From the NCBI RefSeq assembly GCF_009806555.1, contig NZ_VUOK01000054.1, positions 1-64,000 of the forward strand: 64,000 nt of DNA, given 5' to 3'. Origin of the DNA: Methylobacterium sp. 2A (GTDB lineage Bacteria; Pseudomonadota; Alphaproteobacteria; Rhizobiales; Beijerinckiaceae). Positions 26,955 to 35,085 of this stretch are shown here, one piece after another. The first letter of the stretch is position 1. Each line of letters starts with the position of its first letter. Under the pieces are notes generated by a model. That model had not been told where the DNA came from and did not search any database. It worked only from the letters and a program-made list of their open reading frames with translations. The position numbers and the translations under genes are program-made.

Positions 26955-28225
26955 GGACGGGCTCTCGCGCTGCGCGTCCGCTCGACCGGCTGGGCCCCGG
27001 GTCCGGCTTCCGAGACCTTCGGCTCGTCGGCATCCTCGTCCTCGCCGTCGCCGTCGTCCCGGGCCCCGCGGGTGTCGACGGAGACGACGACGGACAGGCC
27101 CGGGATCAGGACCTTGCGCGCCTCGCTGCCGGCCTTGAAGCGGATGCGGACCGGCACGCGCTGGACGATCTTGGTGAAGTTGCCGGTGGCGTTCTCGGGC
27201 GGGATCAGGGCGAATTGCGCCCCCGTTCCGGGCGAGAAGCTCGCGACGCGGCCCTTCAGGTCGTGGCCCGACAGGGCGTCGACGCTGACGGTCACGGGCT
27301 GGCCGACCCGCATCAGCCCGATCTGGGTCTCCTTGAAGTTCGCCTCGATGTAGAGATCCTCGACCGGCACCACCGCCATCAGCCGGGTGCTGGCCTGGAC
27401 GTACTGCCCGATGCGGGCGGTGAGGTCGCCGACGCGGCCGGCAATGGGGCTTCTCACGACCGTGTGGTCGAGGTCGAGCTGGGCCTGCGCGACCCCGGCC
27501 CGGGCCTGGTCGACGGCCGCCTTGGCCTGTGCGACGGCGGCCTTGAGGGACGCGACCTGCTTCTGGGCGGACTGAACCTGGGCGTCGTTGACTTCCACCT
27601 GAGCCTGATTCTGCTCGGCCTGGCTCTTGTACTGGTCGAGCTTCTCGACCGTGTCGGCGCCCGAAGCGGCCAGCGGCTTGTAGCGCTTGACCTGCTCGGC
27701 GGAGAACTTGGCGGTCACCTGCGAGGCCGCGAGCTGGGCCTTGGCCTGGTCGATCTGCGCCTGCTGGCGGACGACCTCGGCCTCCGCCCGCGCCAGATCG
27801 GCCTGCCGGGCGTCGACCTGCGCCTGCTGCTGGGCGAGCTTGGCACGGTACTGCCCGTCGTCCACCGTCACGAGAACCTGCCCCGCGGCGACGATCTGGT
27901 TGGCTGCGACCGGCACCGTCGCGAGATACCCGGAGACCTGGGGCGAGATCGCCACCTGATCGGCCTGCACGTAGGCGTCGTTGGTCTCCTGGATGAAGCG
28001 CCCGACGGTCCAGTAATGCCAACCCCAGATCCCGCCCCCGACGAGCACGGCGATGCCGGCTATGGCGAGCAGGCCCTTCACCCAGGGCTTCTTCAGCGCG
28101 GAGGGCTTTCTGTCCTCGCCGGATCGCTCGCCCCCCTCAGAGCGGCCCGCATCGGAAGCGCTGTCCTCCTGGGGCTCGGCCCCGCCGGCTGGCGCCCGGC
28201 TCTCATCCTCTTCCGCGCGTGCCAT
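26951..28225 (-). CDS. HlyD/EmrA-type membrane fusion protein
   Basis: Periplasmic adaptor linking the DHA2 pump to the outer-membrane duct. The 424-residue protein has a charged N-terminal tail, a TM helix (~48-65), a lipoyl domain split by a long coiled coil (~135-240, Gln/Ala-rich), and the beta-barrel segment YIEANFKETQIGLMRVGQPV diagnostic of EmrA. The Asp/Glu-rich C-terminus is probably disordered. The ATG at 28225 was chosen over an upstream in-frame start because it directly precedes the charged tail typical of the family. Confidence 0.93.
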   Translation of the reverse strand: MARAEEDESRAPAGGAEPQEDSASDAGRSEGGERSGEDRKPSALKKPWVKGLLAIAGIAVLVGGGIWGWHYWTVGRFIQETNDAYVQADQVAISPQVSGYLATVPVAANQIVAAGQVLVTVDDGQYRAKLAQQQAQVDARQADLARAEAEVVRQQAQIDQAKAQLAASQVTAKFSAEQVKRYKPLAASGADTVEKLDQYKSQAEQNQAQVEVNDAQVQSAQKQVASLKAAVAQAKAAVDQARAGVAQAQLDLDHTVVRSPIAGRVGDLTARIGQYVQASTRLMAVVPVEDLYIEANFKETQIGLMRVGQPVTVSVDALSGHDLKGRVASFSPGTGAQFALIPPENATGNFTKIVQRVPVRIRFKAGSEARKVLIPGLSVVVSVDTRGARDDGDGEDEDADEPKVSEAGPGAQPVERTRSARARP

Positions 28226-28403
28226 CCGGGCCGATCCAACAAGGAAACCGGACAGTTCCTTATATGCTTCGTCGAAGGGCCGCAATGCGGGACCCGGGCG
28301 CTGTCACGGCGGTTCGCACAGGGTGTATCCCCGGCGCCTATGCTCGCGCTGCGGTTTCGTGCATAATAGCCCGAACGAGTTTCCAAAAAGCCGCGAGGCC
28401 GCA
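28226..28403. promoter_or_regulatory. Divergent promoter region of the efflux operon and tetR
   Basis: 178 bp separate the efflux operon (-) from the TetR gene (+). A CATAAT hexamer at 28362-28367 could be a -10 for the regulator. The TetR protein probably binds here, but no convincing palindromic operator was picked out by eye. Confidence 0.5.
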
Positions 28404-29063
28404 GTGAACCGCAAGGAAACGCCGCCGCGGCCACCAAGCCGCCTCGGCCGGCCGCCACGCGGCTCCGAGGGCGAGGCGACGCTGCGCATCCTGGCGGCGG
28501 CCAAGCCCATCTTCCTGAAGGAGGGTTACGAGCTGGCGAGCATCGATGCCATCGCCGGGTCGGCGGGCATCTCGAAGAAGACCATCTACGCGCGCTTCGC
28601 GTCCAAGGAGGACCTGTTCGAGGCCGTGATCGTCCGGTTCATCGAGGAGAACGTCCCCGCCGTCGAGCAGGCAGCCGCCCAGGACGGCCCGGTCGGCGAG
28701 CGGCTCCACCGCATCGCGCTGGCCATGCTTGAGGTCGCCCTCACGGGGGACGGCATCGCGGTGCGCCGCATCATCATCGCGGAGGCCGTGCGTTTCCCCG
28801 AGTTTGCCCGGCTGCTTCATGATTTCGGCGTCGCCCGGGTCGCCCCGCTGATCGAGCGGTGTCTGGAGGAAGGCAACGCCTCGGGCGAGATCGCGGTCGA
28901 GAACGTCACGCACGCCCGCGAGATGTTCGTCAGCCTCACCCTCCGCGGCTTCATCGACAAGGCGGAGCTCGGCCTGGAGCGCCCCGGCCTGTCGCACGTC
29001 AAGCGGGAGACCCTGAAGCGGTCCGTCGACTTCTTCATGGCGGCCTGCCGGGGGCGCGCTTAG
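28404..29063 (+). CDS. TetR/AcrR family regulator of the divergent efflux operon
   Basis: A 219-residue repressor candidate. The N-terminal helix-turn-helix (about 25-70) reads ILAAAKPIFLKEGYELASI, then GISKKTIYARFASKEDLFEAV. The rest is an all-helical ligand domain resembling the AefR/AcrR C-terminal type. It begins at GTG 28404 with GAGG upstream; the frame is open further 5' but that part is intergenic. Divergence from an emrAB-tolC-like operon suggests local control by the pump's substrates. Its TAG stop is the start of a repeat. Confidence 0.9.
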   Translation: MNRKETPPRPPSRLGRPPRGSEGEATLRILAAAKPIFLKEGYELASIDAIAGSAGISKKTIYARFASKEDLFEAVIVRFIEENVPAVEQAAAQDGPVGERLHRIALAMLEVALTGDGIAVRRIIIAEAVRFPEFARLLHDFGVARVAPLIERCLEEGNASGEIAVENVTHAREMFVSLTLRGFIDKAELGLERPGLSHVKRETLKRSVDFFMAACRGRA

Positions 29064-29162
29064 AGCCGTGCCCGATCGCGCTGCAATCGAGCACGGCTCT
29101 AAGCCTTTGTTTCAACGCGCTCTCTTGCGCCGAACCGGCGCCCACCTCGGCGGAGATCGCTC
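29061..29162 (+). repeat. TAGAGC interspersed repeat, copy A
   Basis: About 102 bp. It starts TAGAGCCGTGCCCGATCGCG with an internal hairpin (AGAGCCGTGC at 29062-29071 pairs with GCACGGCTCT at 29091-29100) and ends in GCTCTA. The first three bases are the stop codon of the TetR gene. Copy B follows directly. Confidence 0.8.
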
Positions 29163-29260
29163 TAGAGCCGTGCCCGATCGCGCTGCAATCGGGCACGGCT
29201 CCAAGTTCTTGAGGCGCGCTCTCTTGCGCTGGACCGGTGCCCACCTTGGCGGAGAGCGCT
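29163..29260 (+). repeat. TAGAGC interspersed repeat, copy B
   Basis: A second direct copy with the same head (TAGAGCCGTGCCCGATCGCG), the same hairpin (GTGCCCGAT / ATCGGGCAC) and the tail ACCGG-GCCCACCT-GGCGGAGA. It differs from copy A by scattered substitutions and a short deletion in the middle. Confidence 0.8.
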
Positions 29261-29305
29261 TCGGCGGACGCGCCACGACCGGGCCTCGCCTCCGTGCGGG
29301 CCCGC

Positions 29306-29554
29306 TCACGACCGGAGATAGCGGACCATGATCTCACCGGCGGCCCGGCGACCGTATTCCGGAACGTCCTCGCCACGATAGGGCCGGACCAGATCGGTGA
29401 GGCCGTGCGGCCCGAGGACGTGGTCGAGCTCATCGGTCGTGAAGCCGATTTCGAGCGCCTCGCGGATGGCGCGGCGCGCGTAGGCGTCCGCCTCCGGTCG
29501 CCGAACGGCTCGCCCGTCCGCTCCCTGTCCGTGCCGCGAGCGTCGGGTCGGCAT
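29306..29554 (-). CDS. Small hypothetical protein downstream of the phospholipase-like gene
   Basis: An 82-residue reading whose ATG overlaps the stop of the upstream gene (TGATG), suggesting coupling. The C-terminal part (AIREALEIGFTTDELDHVLGPHGLTDLVRPYRGEDVPEYGRRAAGE) looks like a folded helical protein. No motif is recognised. Confidence 0.4.
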   Translation of the reverse strand: MPTRRSRHGQGADGRAVRRPEADAYARRAIREALEIGFTTDELDHVLGPHGLTDLVRPYRGEDVPEYGRRAAGEIMVRYLRS

Positions 29555-29919
29555 CACTCCCCGACGGCCGCGACGGGGGCGGCCGGGGCCGACGGCATCA
29601 GGGCCGCACCGGAAGCCACGAGCCCGGCCATCATGCGGAGATCCTCGGGCTGGTCGCGGTCGGAGGCCACCCGCTCGGCGTCCGCCTGCAGCCGCATGTT
29701 GCACGCCTTCGACGGCAGGCCCCCATCCGGCGTGCAGACGTCATGGCGGGCGCAGGCCGCGTCCAGCGCGTCGGTCGGGGCGGCGGGCGCCCTGTTCCCG
29801 GGGCCGCAATAATTGCCGTGCAGGAGCAGCGCCGGCCGCCCGGCGTCGGGCACCTCCCGGGCGAGTGCCGGCGCCGCGAACGTCGCGAGGAGTCCGAGGA
29901 CGAGGGGCAATCGGGTCAT
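29554..29919 (-). CDS. Secreted phospholipase A2-like protein
   Basis: A 121-residue exported protein (signal MTRLPLVLGLLATFAAPALA). It contains NYCGPGN, which resembles the calcium-binding loop of phospholipases A2, and DAACARHDVC, which resembles the catalytic helix with the His59-Asp60 pair. Four cysteines remain after the signal, enough for two disulfides. This pattern matches the small prokaryotic PLA2-like group, but the protein is short, so activity is inferred from the motif pair only. It is followed by a coupled small gene. Confidence 0.65.
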   Translation of the reverse strand: MTRLPLVLGLLATFAAPALAREVPDAGRPALLLHGNYCGPGNRAPAAPTDALDAACARHDVCTPDGGLPSKACNMRLQADAERVASDRDQPEDLRMMAGLVASGAALMPSAPAAPVAAVGE

Positions 29920-29984
29920 CAGCTTTTTGTCTCCGGATCAACGGAACTCGATCGGGGCCTCCGGCTACGCGGCGGACGGGAGAC

Positions 29985-30245
29985 TCAGCGCAGGCTGGCC
30001 GAGCGCCGCGCGTCGCCGCCCCGCGAGCCGCCGTCGAAGACGGCCCTGCAACCGGGGCTGAGGCTGGCCCGCTGGGCCTTCATGCAGCTCACGATCCGAC
30101 CGCGGTCCGGTATCGACGTCAGGCAGAGCCGCATGACGTCGTCGCGGCACAAAGCCGCCTGCTGCTCTTCGCCGGCCTGGGCAGAGGTCAGGCCGGCGCC
30201 GAGGACGATCAGCGCCAGGCCGCAGTGGAAAGGGAGCTTCGCCAT
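29985..30245 (-). CDS. Secreted cysteine-rich-repeat-like small protein
   Basis: An 86-residue protein with a signal peptide (MAKLPFHCGLALIVLGAGLTSAQA) and the spacing C-DDVMRLCLTSIPDRGRIVSCMKAQRASLSPGC, which looks like a single cysteine-rich repeat unit as found in Golgi apparatus protein 1-like repeats. An Arg/Ser-rich tail follows. It is 65 bp upstream of the PLA2-like gene on the same strand, so the two may be cotranscribed. Role unknown. Confidence 0.55.
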   Translation of the reverse strand: MAKLPFHCGLALIVLGAGLTSAQAGEEQQAALCRDDVMRLCLTSIPDRGRIVSCMKAQRASLSPGCRAVFDGGSRGGDARRSASLR

Positions 30246-30482
30246 TATATCGTTCCTGCTTGACGAAAGGTCGGGCGTTCGCCGCGGGTCGGGACTGACC
30301 GGGAACGTTAAAGAAAACCAACAGTTCCATTACGGCCGCCACGGCCCCGATGCGGACCGCTCCGGACGGCCCGAGACGTACGACCCTCCCCGCCGGGATG
30401 ACGCTCCCGGAAGTGCCATGCGGAACCGATCGGGTTATCGGATAGGATGGGTCCGGACCCAAGCCGGCACGGACCTTGGCAG
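30246..30482. other. 237-bp intergenic stretch
   Basis: It contains the likely promoter of the secreted small-protein genes in an AT-rich patch around 30290-30330. No gene was seen. Confidence 0.35.
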
Positions 30483-30800
30483 TCATCCTATGCCTTGCCA
30501 GCCTGACCACCTCGGGCTCTGCGAGGGAGGCCGTCGCCGCCGCCCGGGCATGAATGGCGGACAGGGTGGTGCCGGGGAGGCGAAAAACCCGGACCGCCGA
30601 CGTTCACGTCCGCATCGCCAGGGAGGGAACCGTCCTGGAAGTCGGGTTCGGACCGGCGGGGCGCCTTTGCCCACCGCCGCACGCGTCGAGGCCCCGGACG
30701 GGTCGACCGCGTTGAGCTTCCCCTTGCGGCTCGCCGGGGCCGCCGAGCCGTGGCAGGAGGCCCACTCTGCGGCAACGCGCTCGCGCAGATCGATCGACAC
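30483..30800 (-). pseudogene. Possible remnant of a small cytochrome c
   Basis: A minus-strand frame contains RERVAAEWASCHGSAAPASR, which looks like the N-terminal heme region of a c-type cytochrome but lacks the first cysteine of CxxCH (an EWCASCHG-like original is assumed). Later pieces such as ASPAPPCPPFMP resemble the methionine-ligand end, with the tail in another frame. No signal peptide remains. This is weak evidence of a decayed gene. Confidence 0.25.
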
Positions 30801-30876
30801 GGATGACGGGTCGGCAGGCTCATCAGCCCACCGACCCGTCGGATGAGAACGCGTCGCGAACCGAACAGGCCCCGCT

Positions 30877-31932
30877 CTAAGCGGCCGCCAGGCTCGCGTT
30901 ATCGATCACGAAGCGATACTTCACGTCGCTTTTCAGCATGCGCTCGTAGGCGTCGTTGATCTTCTGAATCGGGATCAGCTCGATGTCGGCGACGATGCCC
31001 TTCTCGGCGCAGAAATCCAGCATCTCCTGGGTCTCGGCGATGCCACCGATCAGCGAACCCGCGATCGAACGGCGCTTGAAGATCAGGTTGGCGATGTTCG
31101 GCGACGGGTGCGGATGCTCGGGCACGCCGACCAGGGTCATGGTCCCGTCCACCTTGAGCAGGCTGGTGAAGGCATCCAGGTCATGGCTGGCCGCGACCGT
31201 GTTGAGGATGAAGTCGAAGCTGTTGGCATGCGCGGCCATTTCCTCGGCGTTGCGCGATACGATGACCTCGTCGGCACCCAGGGCCTTGGCGGCCCCGCGC
31301 TTGCCCTCCGAGGTGGTGAAAGCGACGGTGTGCGCGCCCATCGCGTGAGCGAGCTTGATGCCCATGTGGCCCAGCCCGCCGATGCCGACCACGCCCACCT
31401 TCATGCCGGGCCCCACTTTCCAGCGGCGCAGCGGCGAATAGGTGGTGATGCCGGCACAGAGCAGCGGCGCCACCGCGGCGAGCTGCGCCTCGGGGTGAGA
31501 GATCTTCAGTACGAAGTCGTCTCTGACCACGATCTGCTGCGAGTAGCCGCCCAGGGTGTGGCCCGGCGCATCCTCGGTCGGGCCGTTGTAGGTCCAGACG
31601 AGACCGTCGTCGCAATACTGCTCCAAGCCGGCGTTGCAGGCCGGGCAATGGTGGCAGCTGTCCACCAGGCAACCGACGCCGACGGTATCGCCGACCTTGA
31701 ACTTCGTCACGGCGCTGCCGACCGCCGAGACACGGCCGACGATCTCGTGGCCCGGGACGCAGGGATAGACCGTATTGGCCCACTCGTTGCGGGCCTGGTG
31801 CAGGTCGGAATGGCAGACGCCGCAATAGGCGATGTCGATCTTCACGTCATGCGCGCGCGGCGCGCGCCGGGTGATCTCGAGTGCGCCCAGCGGGGTGTCG
31901 GCGGCGCGGGTGCCATAAGCTTTCACGGTCAT
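30877..31932 (-). CDS. NADP-dependent zinc alcohol dehydrogenase (YahK/CAD type)
   Basis: Predicted to reduce aldehydes to alcohols in the cytoplasm. The 351-residue protein has the catalytic-zinc motifs YCGVCHSD (Cys37) and PGHEIVG (His62), the structural-zinc cluster CHHCPACNAGLEQYC, and the Rossmann loop GVVGIGGLGHMG near 178-187. Length is standard. It lies with ohr, nemR and nemA on the same strand, suggesting a shared role in detoxifying reactive carbonyls. The TAG stop begins TAGAGCGGGGCC. Confidence 0.92.
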   Translation of the reverse strand: MTVKAYGTRAADTPLGALEITRRAPRAHDVKIDIAYCGVCHSDLHQARNEWANTVYPCVPGHEIVGRVSAVGSAVTKFKVGDTVGVGCLVDSCHHCPACNAGLEQYCDDGLVWTYNGPTEDAPGHTLGGYSQQIVVRDDFVLKISHPEAQLAAVAPLLCAGITTYSPLRRWKVGPGMKVGVVGIGGLGHMGIKLAHAMGAHTVAFTTSEGKRGAAKALGADEVIVSRNAEEMAAHANSFDFILNTVAASHDLDAFTSLLKVDGTMTLVGVPEHPHPSPNIANLIFKRRSIAGSLIGGIAETQEMLDFCAEKGIVADIELIPIQKINDAYERMLKSDVKYRFVIDNASLAAA

Positions 31933-31962
31933 GGTCTTCTCCTTGCTCTGACGTGCTGTTGG

Positions 31963-32063
31963 GGCGCTCTCTGCCGGAACGGAGGCCGGTTCGGCGCAAG
32001 AGCGCGCGTTGAAACGAAGGTTTGGAGCCGCGCTGGATGGCAGCGCGATCGGGCTCGGCTCTA
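31963..32063 (-). repeat. TAGAGC interspersed repeat, copy C
   Basis: Read on the minus strand it starts TAGAGCCGAGCCCGATCGCG and continues through GTTTCAACGCGCGCTCTTGC and GCCGAACCGG, matching copies A and B. Its first triplet is the stop codon of ohr. It fills the gap between ohr and the alcohol dehydrogenase. Confidence 0.75.
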
Positions 32064-32474
32064 GGCGGCGACGCTGGTGTGCAGACGCACGTCGACGTTG
32101 CCGCGGGTGGCATTGGAGTACGGGCAGACGCGGTGCGTGGCCTCCACCAGCTTGAGAGCGTCGCCCTCGCTCAGGCCCCGGACTTCCACGTACAGGTCGA
32201 TGTCCAGGGCATAGCCGCCGGCGTCGGTCTGACCGATACCGACCTCGACCGAAGTCTTGGTGGCGGTGGGTTCCAGCTTCAGTTGCTTGGCCGCCACCGG
32301 TAATGCGTTGTCGAAGCAGGCGGCAAAGCCCAGCGCAAACAATTGCTCGGGATTTGCGCCGCTCTTGCCGGACCCCGGCAGAGCCAGATCCAGCGCCAAG
32401 CTGCCATCATCCAGCGCAGTACGGCCAGAACGGCCGCCGATGGCGGTGGCGCGAGTCTTGTAGAAGATCTTCAT
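32061..32474 (-). CDS. ohr: Organic hydroperoxide resistance protein (Ohr/OsmC family)
   Basis: Thiol peroxidase that reduces organic hydroperoxides with lipoyl groups. The 137-residue protein carries both catalytic cysteines, in FAACFDNAL (Cys53) and HRVCPYSNATRG (Cys117), and the arginine region near residue 15-20. The ATG at 32474 gives the standard MKIFYKTRA start; an upstream in-frame start is unneeded. No OhrR gene is adjacent, so control may come from the nearby NemR or ArsR-type regulators. Confidence 0.94.
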   Translation of the reverse strand: MKIFYKTRATAIGGRSGRTALDDGSLALDLALPGSGKSGANPEQLFALGFAACFDNALPVAAKQLKLEPTATKTSVEVGIGQTDAGGYALDIDLYVEVRGLSEGDALKLVEATHRVCPYSNATRGNVDVRLHTSVAA

Positions 32475-32758
32475 CGCATGGTTCTCTCTCTCATGTGCTG
32501 AAGGGCGGCGCACCGCGCACCGCTTTCGACAAGCTCATGCCGCGCCTTCGGCGAGCCACGCCGCACCGGCTGTGCGCCTCTCGGCCCACGGTGCGCGCAA
32601 CGCGGGGCTGAAGGCGGCATCTGAACTCCGGGCCGCCGATTCGACGGCATCGCCGGAGCGCCGGAAACCCGGGCTGCCTTGGTCGGCACTCGTTCTGGAA
32701 TGCCCCACACGGCAGACCGGCGGGTCCTCGGTGAAAGAGCCGATCAACATGTCGTCGA
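32475..32758. other. Region upstream of ohr without a confident gene
   Basis: A minus-strand frame from 32762 (MIDDMLIGSFTEDPPVCRVG) overlaps the preceding small ORF by ATGA, but its later residues look like translated intergenic repeat. The region probably holds the ohr promoter. No other feature was seen. Confidence 0.25.
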
Positions 32759-33019
32759 TCATCGCGACGCCCGTAGTGGCTCGATCGCCGAAGCGTCGCC
32801 GGCGAACACGTGAGCGCCGGCGGGGATGGGGAACGCATCAGCCACGGCGTGGTCCGGATCTCGGCGCGGGCCGAAAGCCTGGGGAGGATAGAACGGACCC
32901 AACGTCCCCCGGCCTTTGGCAGGCCGGGACAGGGTGGCGACTTCGAGGCGGACGTCGCCGGGTCGGGCAAGTCCGTGCGGCTGGGCACCCGACACGAACC
33001 TCGGCGTGTTGGCCGTCAT
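32759..33019 (-). CDS. Small hypothetical protein downstream of a GACCGGTC palindrome
   Basis: An 86-residue reading from ATG 33019 (MTANTPRFVSGAQPHGLARP). Composition is Pro/Gly/Ala-rich without hydrophobic helices or known motifs. Its start lies 26 bp from a palindrome that may be a NemR-type operator, which is the main reason to keep it. It could also be the remnant of a larger oxidoreductase. Confidence 0.3.
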   Translation of the reverse strand: MTANTPRFVSGAQPHGLARPGDVRLEVATLSRPAKGRGTLGPFYPPQAFGPRRDPDHAVADAFPIPAGAHVFAGDASAIEPLRASR

Positions 33020-33044
33020 GAACTCCATATCCTTCAATACGTTA

Positions 33045-33068
33045 CGGTCATAAATAGACCGGTCGTAT
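33045..33068. promoter_or_regulatory. Candidate NemR/TetR operator
   Basis: A GACCGGTC palindrome at 33057-33064 is set in ATAGACCGGTCGTAT, and an overlapping CGGTC (33045-33049) pairs with GACCG (33057-33061). The site is between the end of nemR and the small ORF at 32759-33019. AT-rich surroundings resemble a promoter. Binding by the adjacent regulator is inferred. Confidence 0.4.
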
Positions 33069-33110
33069 AGTTCCCGCCGACAGTGAGACCGCCTGTGGTC
33101 ATGCCTCACC

Positions 33111-33710
33111 CTACGACGGGATCGCCAGCCACTGGCGTGTGAACACCAAGGCCTGCTCGAGTGGGACGCTGTCGCGCGTGATCTTGGCCCGCAGGCTGGC
33201 CCCCAACCACAATTGGTACAGCGTTTCCGCGGTGGACTTGGCCTCGAGCGTCGGCGGCAAGGAGCCCTCCGCCACGCCCTCCTCAATGCACCGGGCCAAT
33301 CGCCTGACGATCCTGTCGGTGCCCTGCCGGAGCACGCCGCGCATGCTTTCGGACAGGTCGCTCACCTCGGCGGCCAGTTTGACCGCCAAGCACTTGCCCT
33401 TGGGATCGCAATCGCCCTGGACCTCACGCCAGTTCTCCCAATAGCGCATCAGCCCGGCCGCAGCCGACAGATTCGGCTGCGTCAGTAGCAGATCGAGCTG
33501 CTGCATGTAATCCGAAAAATACGCCTCCAGCAGCGATTCGCCAAAGGCTTCCTTCGAAGCAAAGTAGTGATAGAATGAGCCTTTGGGAACACCTGCCGAC
33601 AAGAGAATCTCGTTCAAGCCGACTGCGGAAAATCCCTTTCCGCCGATGATTTCCTTGGCTGTTTCTATGATGTGCTGCCTTACATCATAGCCGCTATGCA
33701 GTCTTTTCAT
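33111..33710 (-). CDS. nemR: NemR-like TetR family electrophile/bleach sensor
   Basis: A 199-residue repressor closely resembling E. coli NemR. The helix-turn-helix has the diagnostic VPKGSFYHYFASKEAFG (41-57), then KCLAVKLAAEVSDLSESMR and LYQLWLGASLRAKITRDSVPLEQAL. The redox cysteine known in NemR aligns with Cys107 and its partner lysine with Lys176, so sensing of reactive chlorine or electrophiles is likely. It lies immediately downstream of a NemA-type reductase, as in enteric bacteria in reverse order. ATG 33710 was chosen as the start of the conserved region. Confidence 0.88.
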   Translation of the reverse strand: MKRLHSGYDVRQHIIETAKEIIGGKGFSAVGLNEILLSAGVPKGSFYHYFASKEAFGESLLEAYFSDYMQQLDLLLTQPNLSAAAGLMRYWENWREVQGDCDPKGKCLAVKLAAEVSDLSESMRGVLRQGTDRIVRRLARCIEEGVAEGSLPPTLEAKSTAETLYQLWLGASLRAKITRDSVPLEQALVFTRQWLAIPS

Positions 33711-33895
33711 GATCTGCACAGGATGGCAGCGAACGGACGAGTTGTCTACAGGCATTAAAACCAAGATTGCCCGTGCGGCAGCCGAGCGGCCTTGCCGGAA
33801 CCGCTCAAGCCGCTCGCACGTGCCCGGCCGCCCCCGAAAGCGGGTGTCGGCGGATTTGGAACACCGCGCCATCGCTCAGCGCGCGATCCCGGACA

Positions 33896-35017
33896 TCACG
33901 GCGCAGAATACGTCGGAAAATCCGTATATCCCCTGGCGCCGCCACCATAGTAGACCGAGCTGTCGGCGCTCGCCAGCGGCCAGCCATGGCGCAGCCGCTC
34001 CGCCAGATCGGGATTGGCGATGAAAGGCCGCCCGAAGGAGATCGCGGTGGCGCGATTCCGCTGCAGATAATCCCGGGCCTTCTCGGCGGTGAAGCCGCCA
34101 TTGGCCACGTAGGCGCCCTTCCACAGCGCATGGAGGCGGTCGAAGACCGCGCGCTGGCGCTCGTCGGGCGGACGGCCCGAATCCATCTGGATGTTGGCGA
34201 AGGGAAATTCTTCCACCATGTGCAGATAGGCCAGGCCGAAGCCGTTGAGGCGTCCGATCAGGGTGCTGAAGGTGGTCTCCGGATCACTGTCGCCCATGTC
34301 GCCATAGATGCCGAAGGGCGACAGGCGGATCCCGATGCGCTGGGCGTCCCAGGCCTGCGCAGCCGCCTCGACGACCTCGCACGCGAAGCGCGCGCGGTTG
34401 GCGGCGGAGCCGCCGTATTCGTCGGTCCGCCGGTTGCTGCGGTCGCGGATGAACTGATCGATCAGATAACCGTTGGCGGCGTGGATCTCGACCCCGTCGA
34501 AACCGGCCTCGCGCGCGTTGGCGACGCTTCTGGCGAAGTCCGCGACCGTTTCGCGGATGCCGGCATGGTCGAGCGCCACCGGCACCGCGCACGGCTTGGC
34601 CCCATCGGCGGTGAAGACGATCGACTCGGCGCGAACGGCCGAGGGCGCGACGGGGGAGGCCTTGTTGGGCAGCACATCGGGATGGCTGCTGCGCCCGACA
34701 TGCCAGAGTTGTATGACGATCTTGCCGCCTTCGGCGTGAACCGCATCGGTCACCTTCGCCCAGGCGCGAACCTGATCGGAACTGTAGATCCCCGGTGTGG
34801 CGACGTAGCCCTTGGCCATGAGGCTGACCTGCGTGGCCTCGGTGATGATCAGGCCGGAACTGGCGCGCTGTGCGTAGTGCTGGGCCGCAAATTCCGAGGG
34901 CATGTCGGTGGCATCGTCGGCGCGGCTGCGAGTCAGGGGCGCCATGACGACCCGGTTTCGGATGTCGATTTTGCCCAATTGGACAGGCGTGAAAAGGACA
35001 TCTTCGGTCAAGGTCAT
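33896..35017 (-). CDS. nemA: NemA-type old yellow enzyme (alkene reductase)
   Basis: FMN-dependent reductase of activated alkenes, N-ethylmaleimide, nitro compounds and glyoxal-like electrophiles, using NADPH. The 373-residue TIM barrel has FTPVQLGKIDIRNRVVMAPLTRSRA, the substrate-binding LWHVGRSSH, the signature EIHAANGYLIDQFIRDRSN and FGRPFIANPDL. Full length. It starts at ATG 35017, 31 bp after a strong palindrome, and follows an ArsR-type gene on the same strand. Confidence 0.95.
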   Translation of the reverse strand: MTLTEDVLFTPVQLGKIDIRNRVVMAPLTRSRADDATDMPSEFAAQHYAQRASSGLIITEATQVSLMAKGYVATPGIYSSDQVRAWAKVTDAVHAEGGKIVIQLWHVGRSSHPDVLPNKASPVAPSAVRAESIVFTADGAKPCAVPVALDHAGIRETVADFARSVANAREAGFDGVEIHAANGYLIDQFIRDRSNRRTDEYGGSAANRARFACEVVEAAAQAWDAQRIGIRLSPFGIYGDMGDSDPETTFSTLIGRLNGFGLAYLHMVEEFPFANIQMDSGRPPDERQRAVFDRLHALWKGAYVANGGFTAEKARDYLQRNRATAISFGRPFIANPDLAERLRHGWPLASADSSVYYGGGARGYTDFPTYSAP

Positions 35018-35047
35018 ACCTCGCTCGTCATCGTTCGTGTATTCTCT

Positions 35048-35067
35048 ATTTCGCAAAACTGCGAAAT
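35048..35067. promoter_or_regulatory. Palindromic operator between arsR-like gene and nemA
   Basis: A perfect 8-4-8 inverted repeat: ATTTCGCA (35048-35055), AAAC, TGCGAAAT (35060-35067). It lies in a short AT-rich gap in front of nemA. Size and AT-rich ends suit an ArsR/SmtB-type operator, so the upstream gene product is the likely ligand. Confidence 0.6.
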
Positions 35068-35085
35068 TTTAGAGCCGAAAAAAGG

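Noticed and set aside
32491..33021. Plus- and minus-strand frames of 150-165 codons upstream of ohr
   Set aside because: Residue content looks like translated intergenic DNA; only the frame from 33019 was retained, at low confidence, because of the adjacent palindrome.
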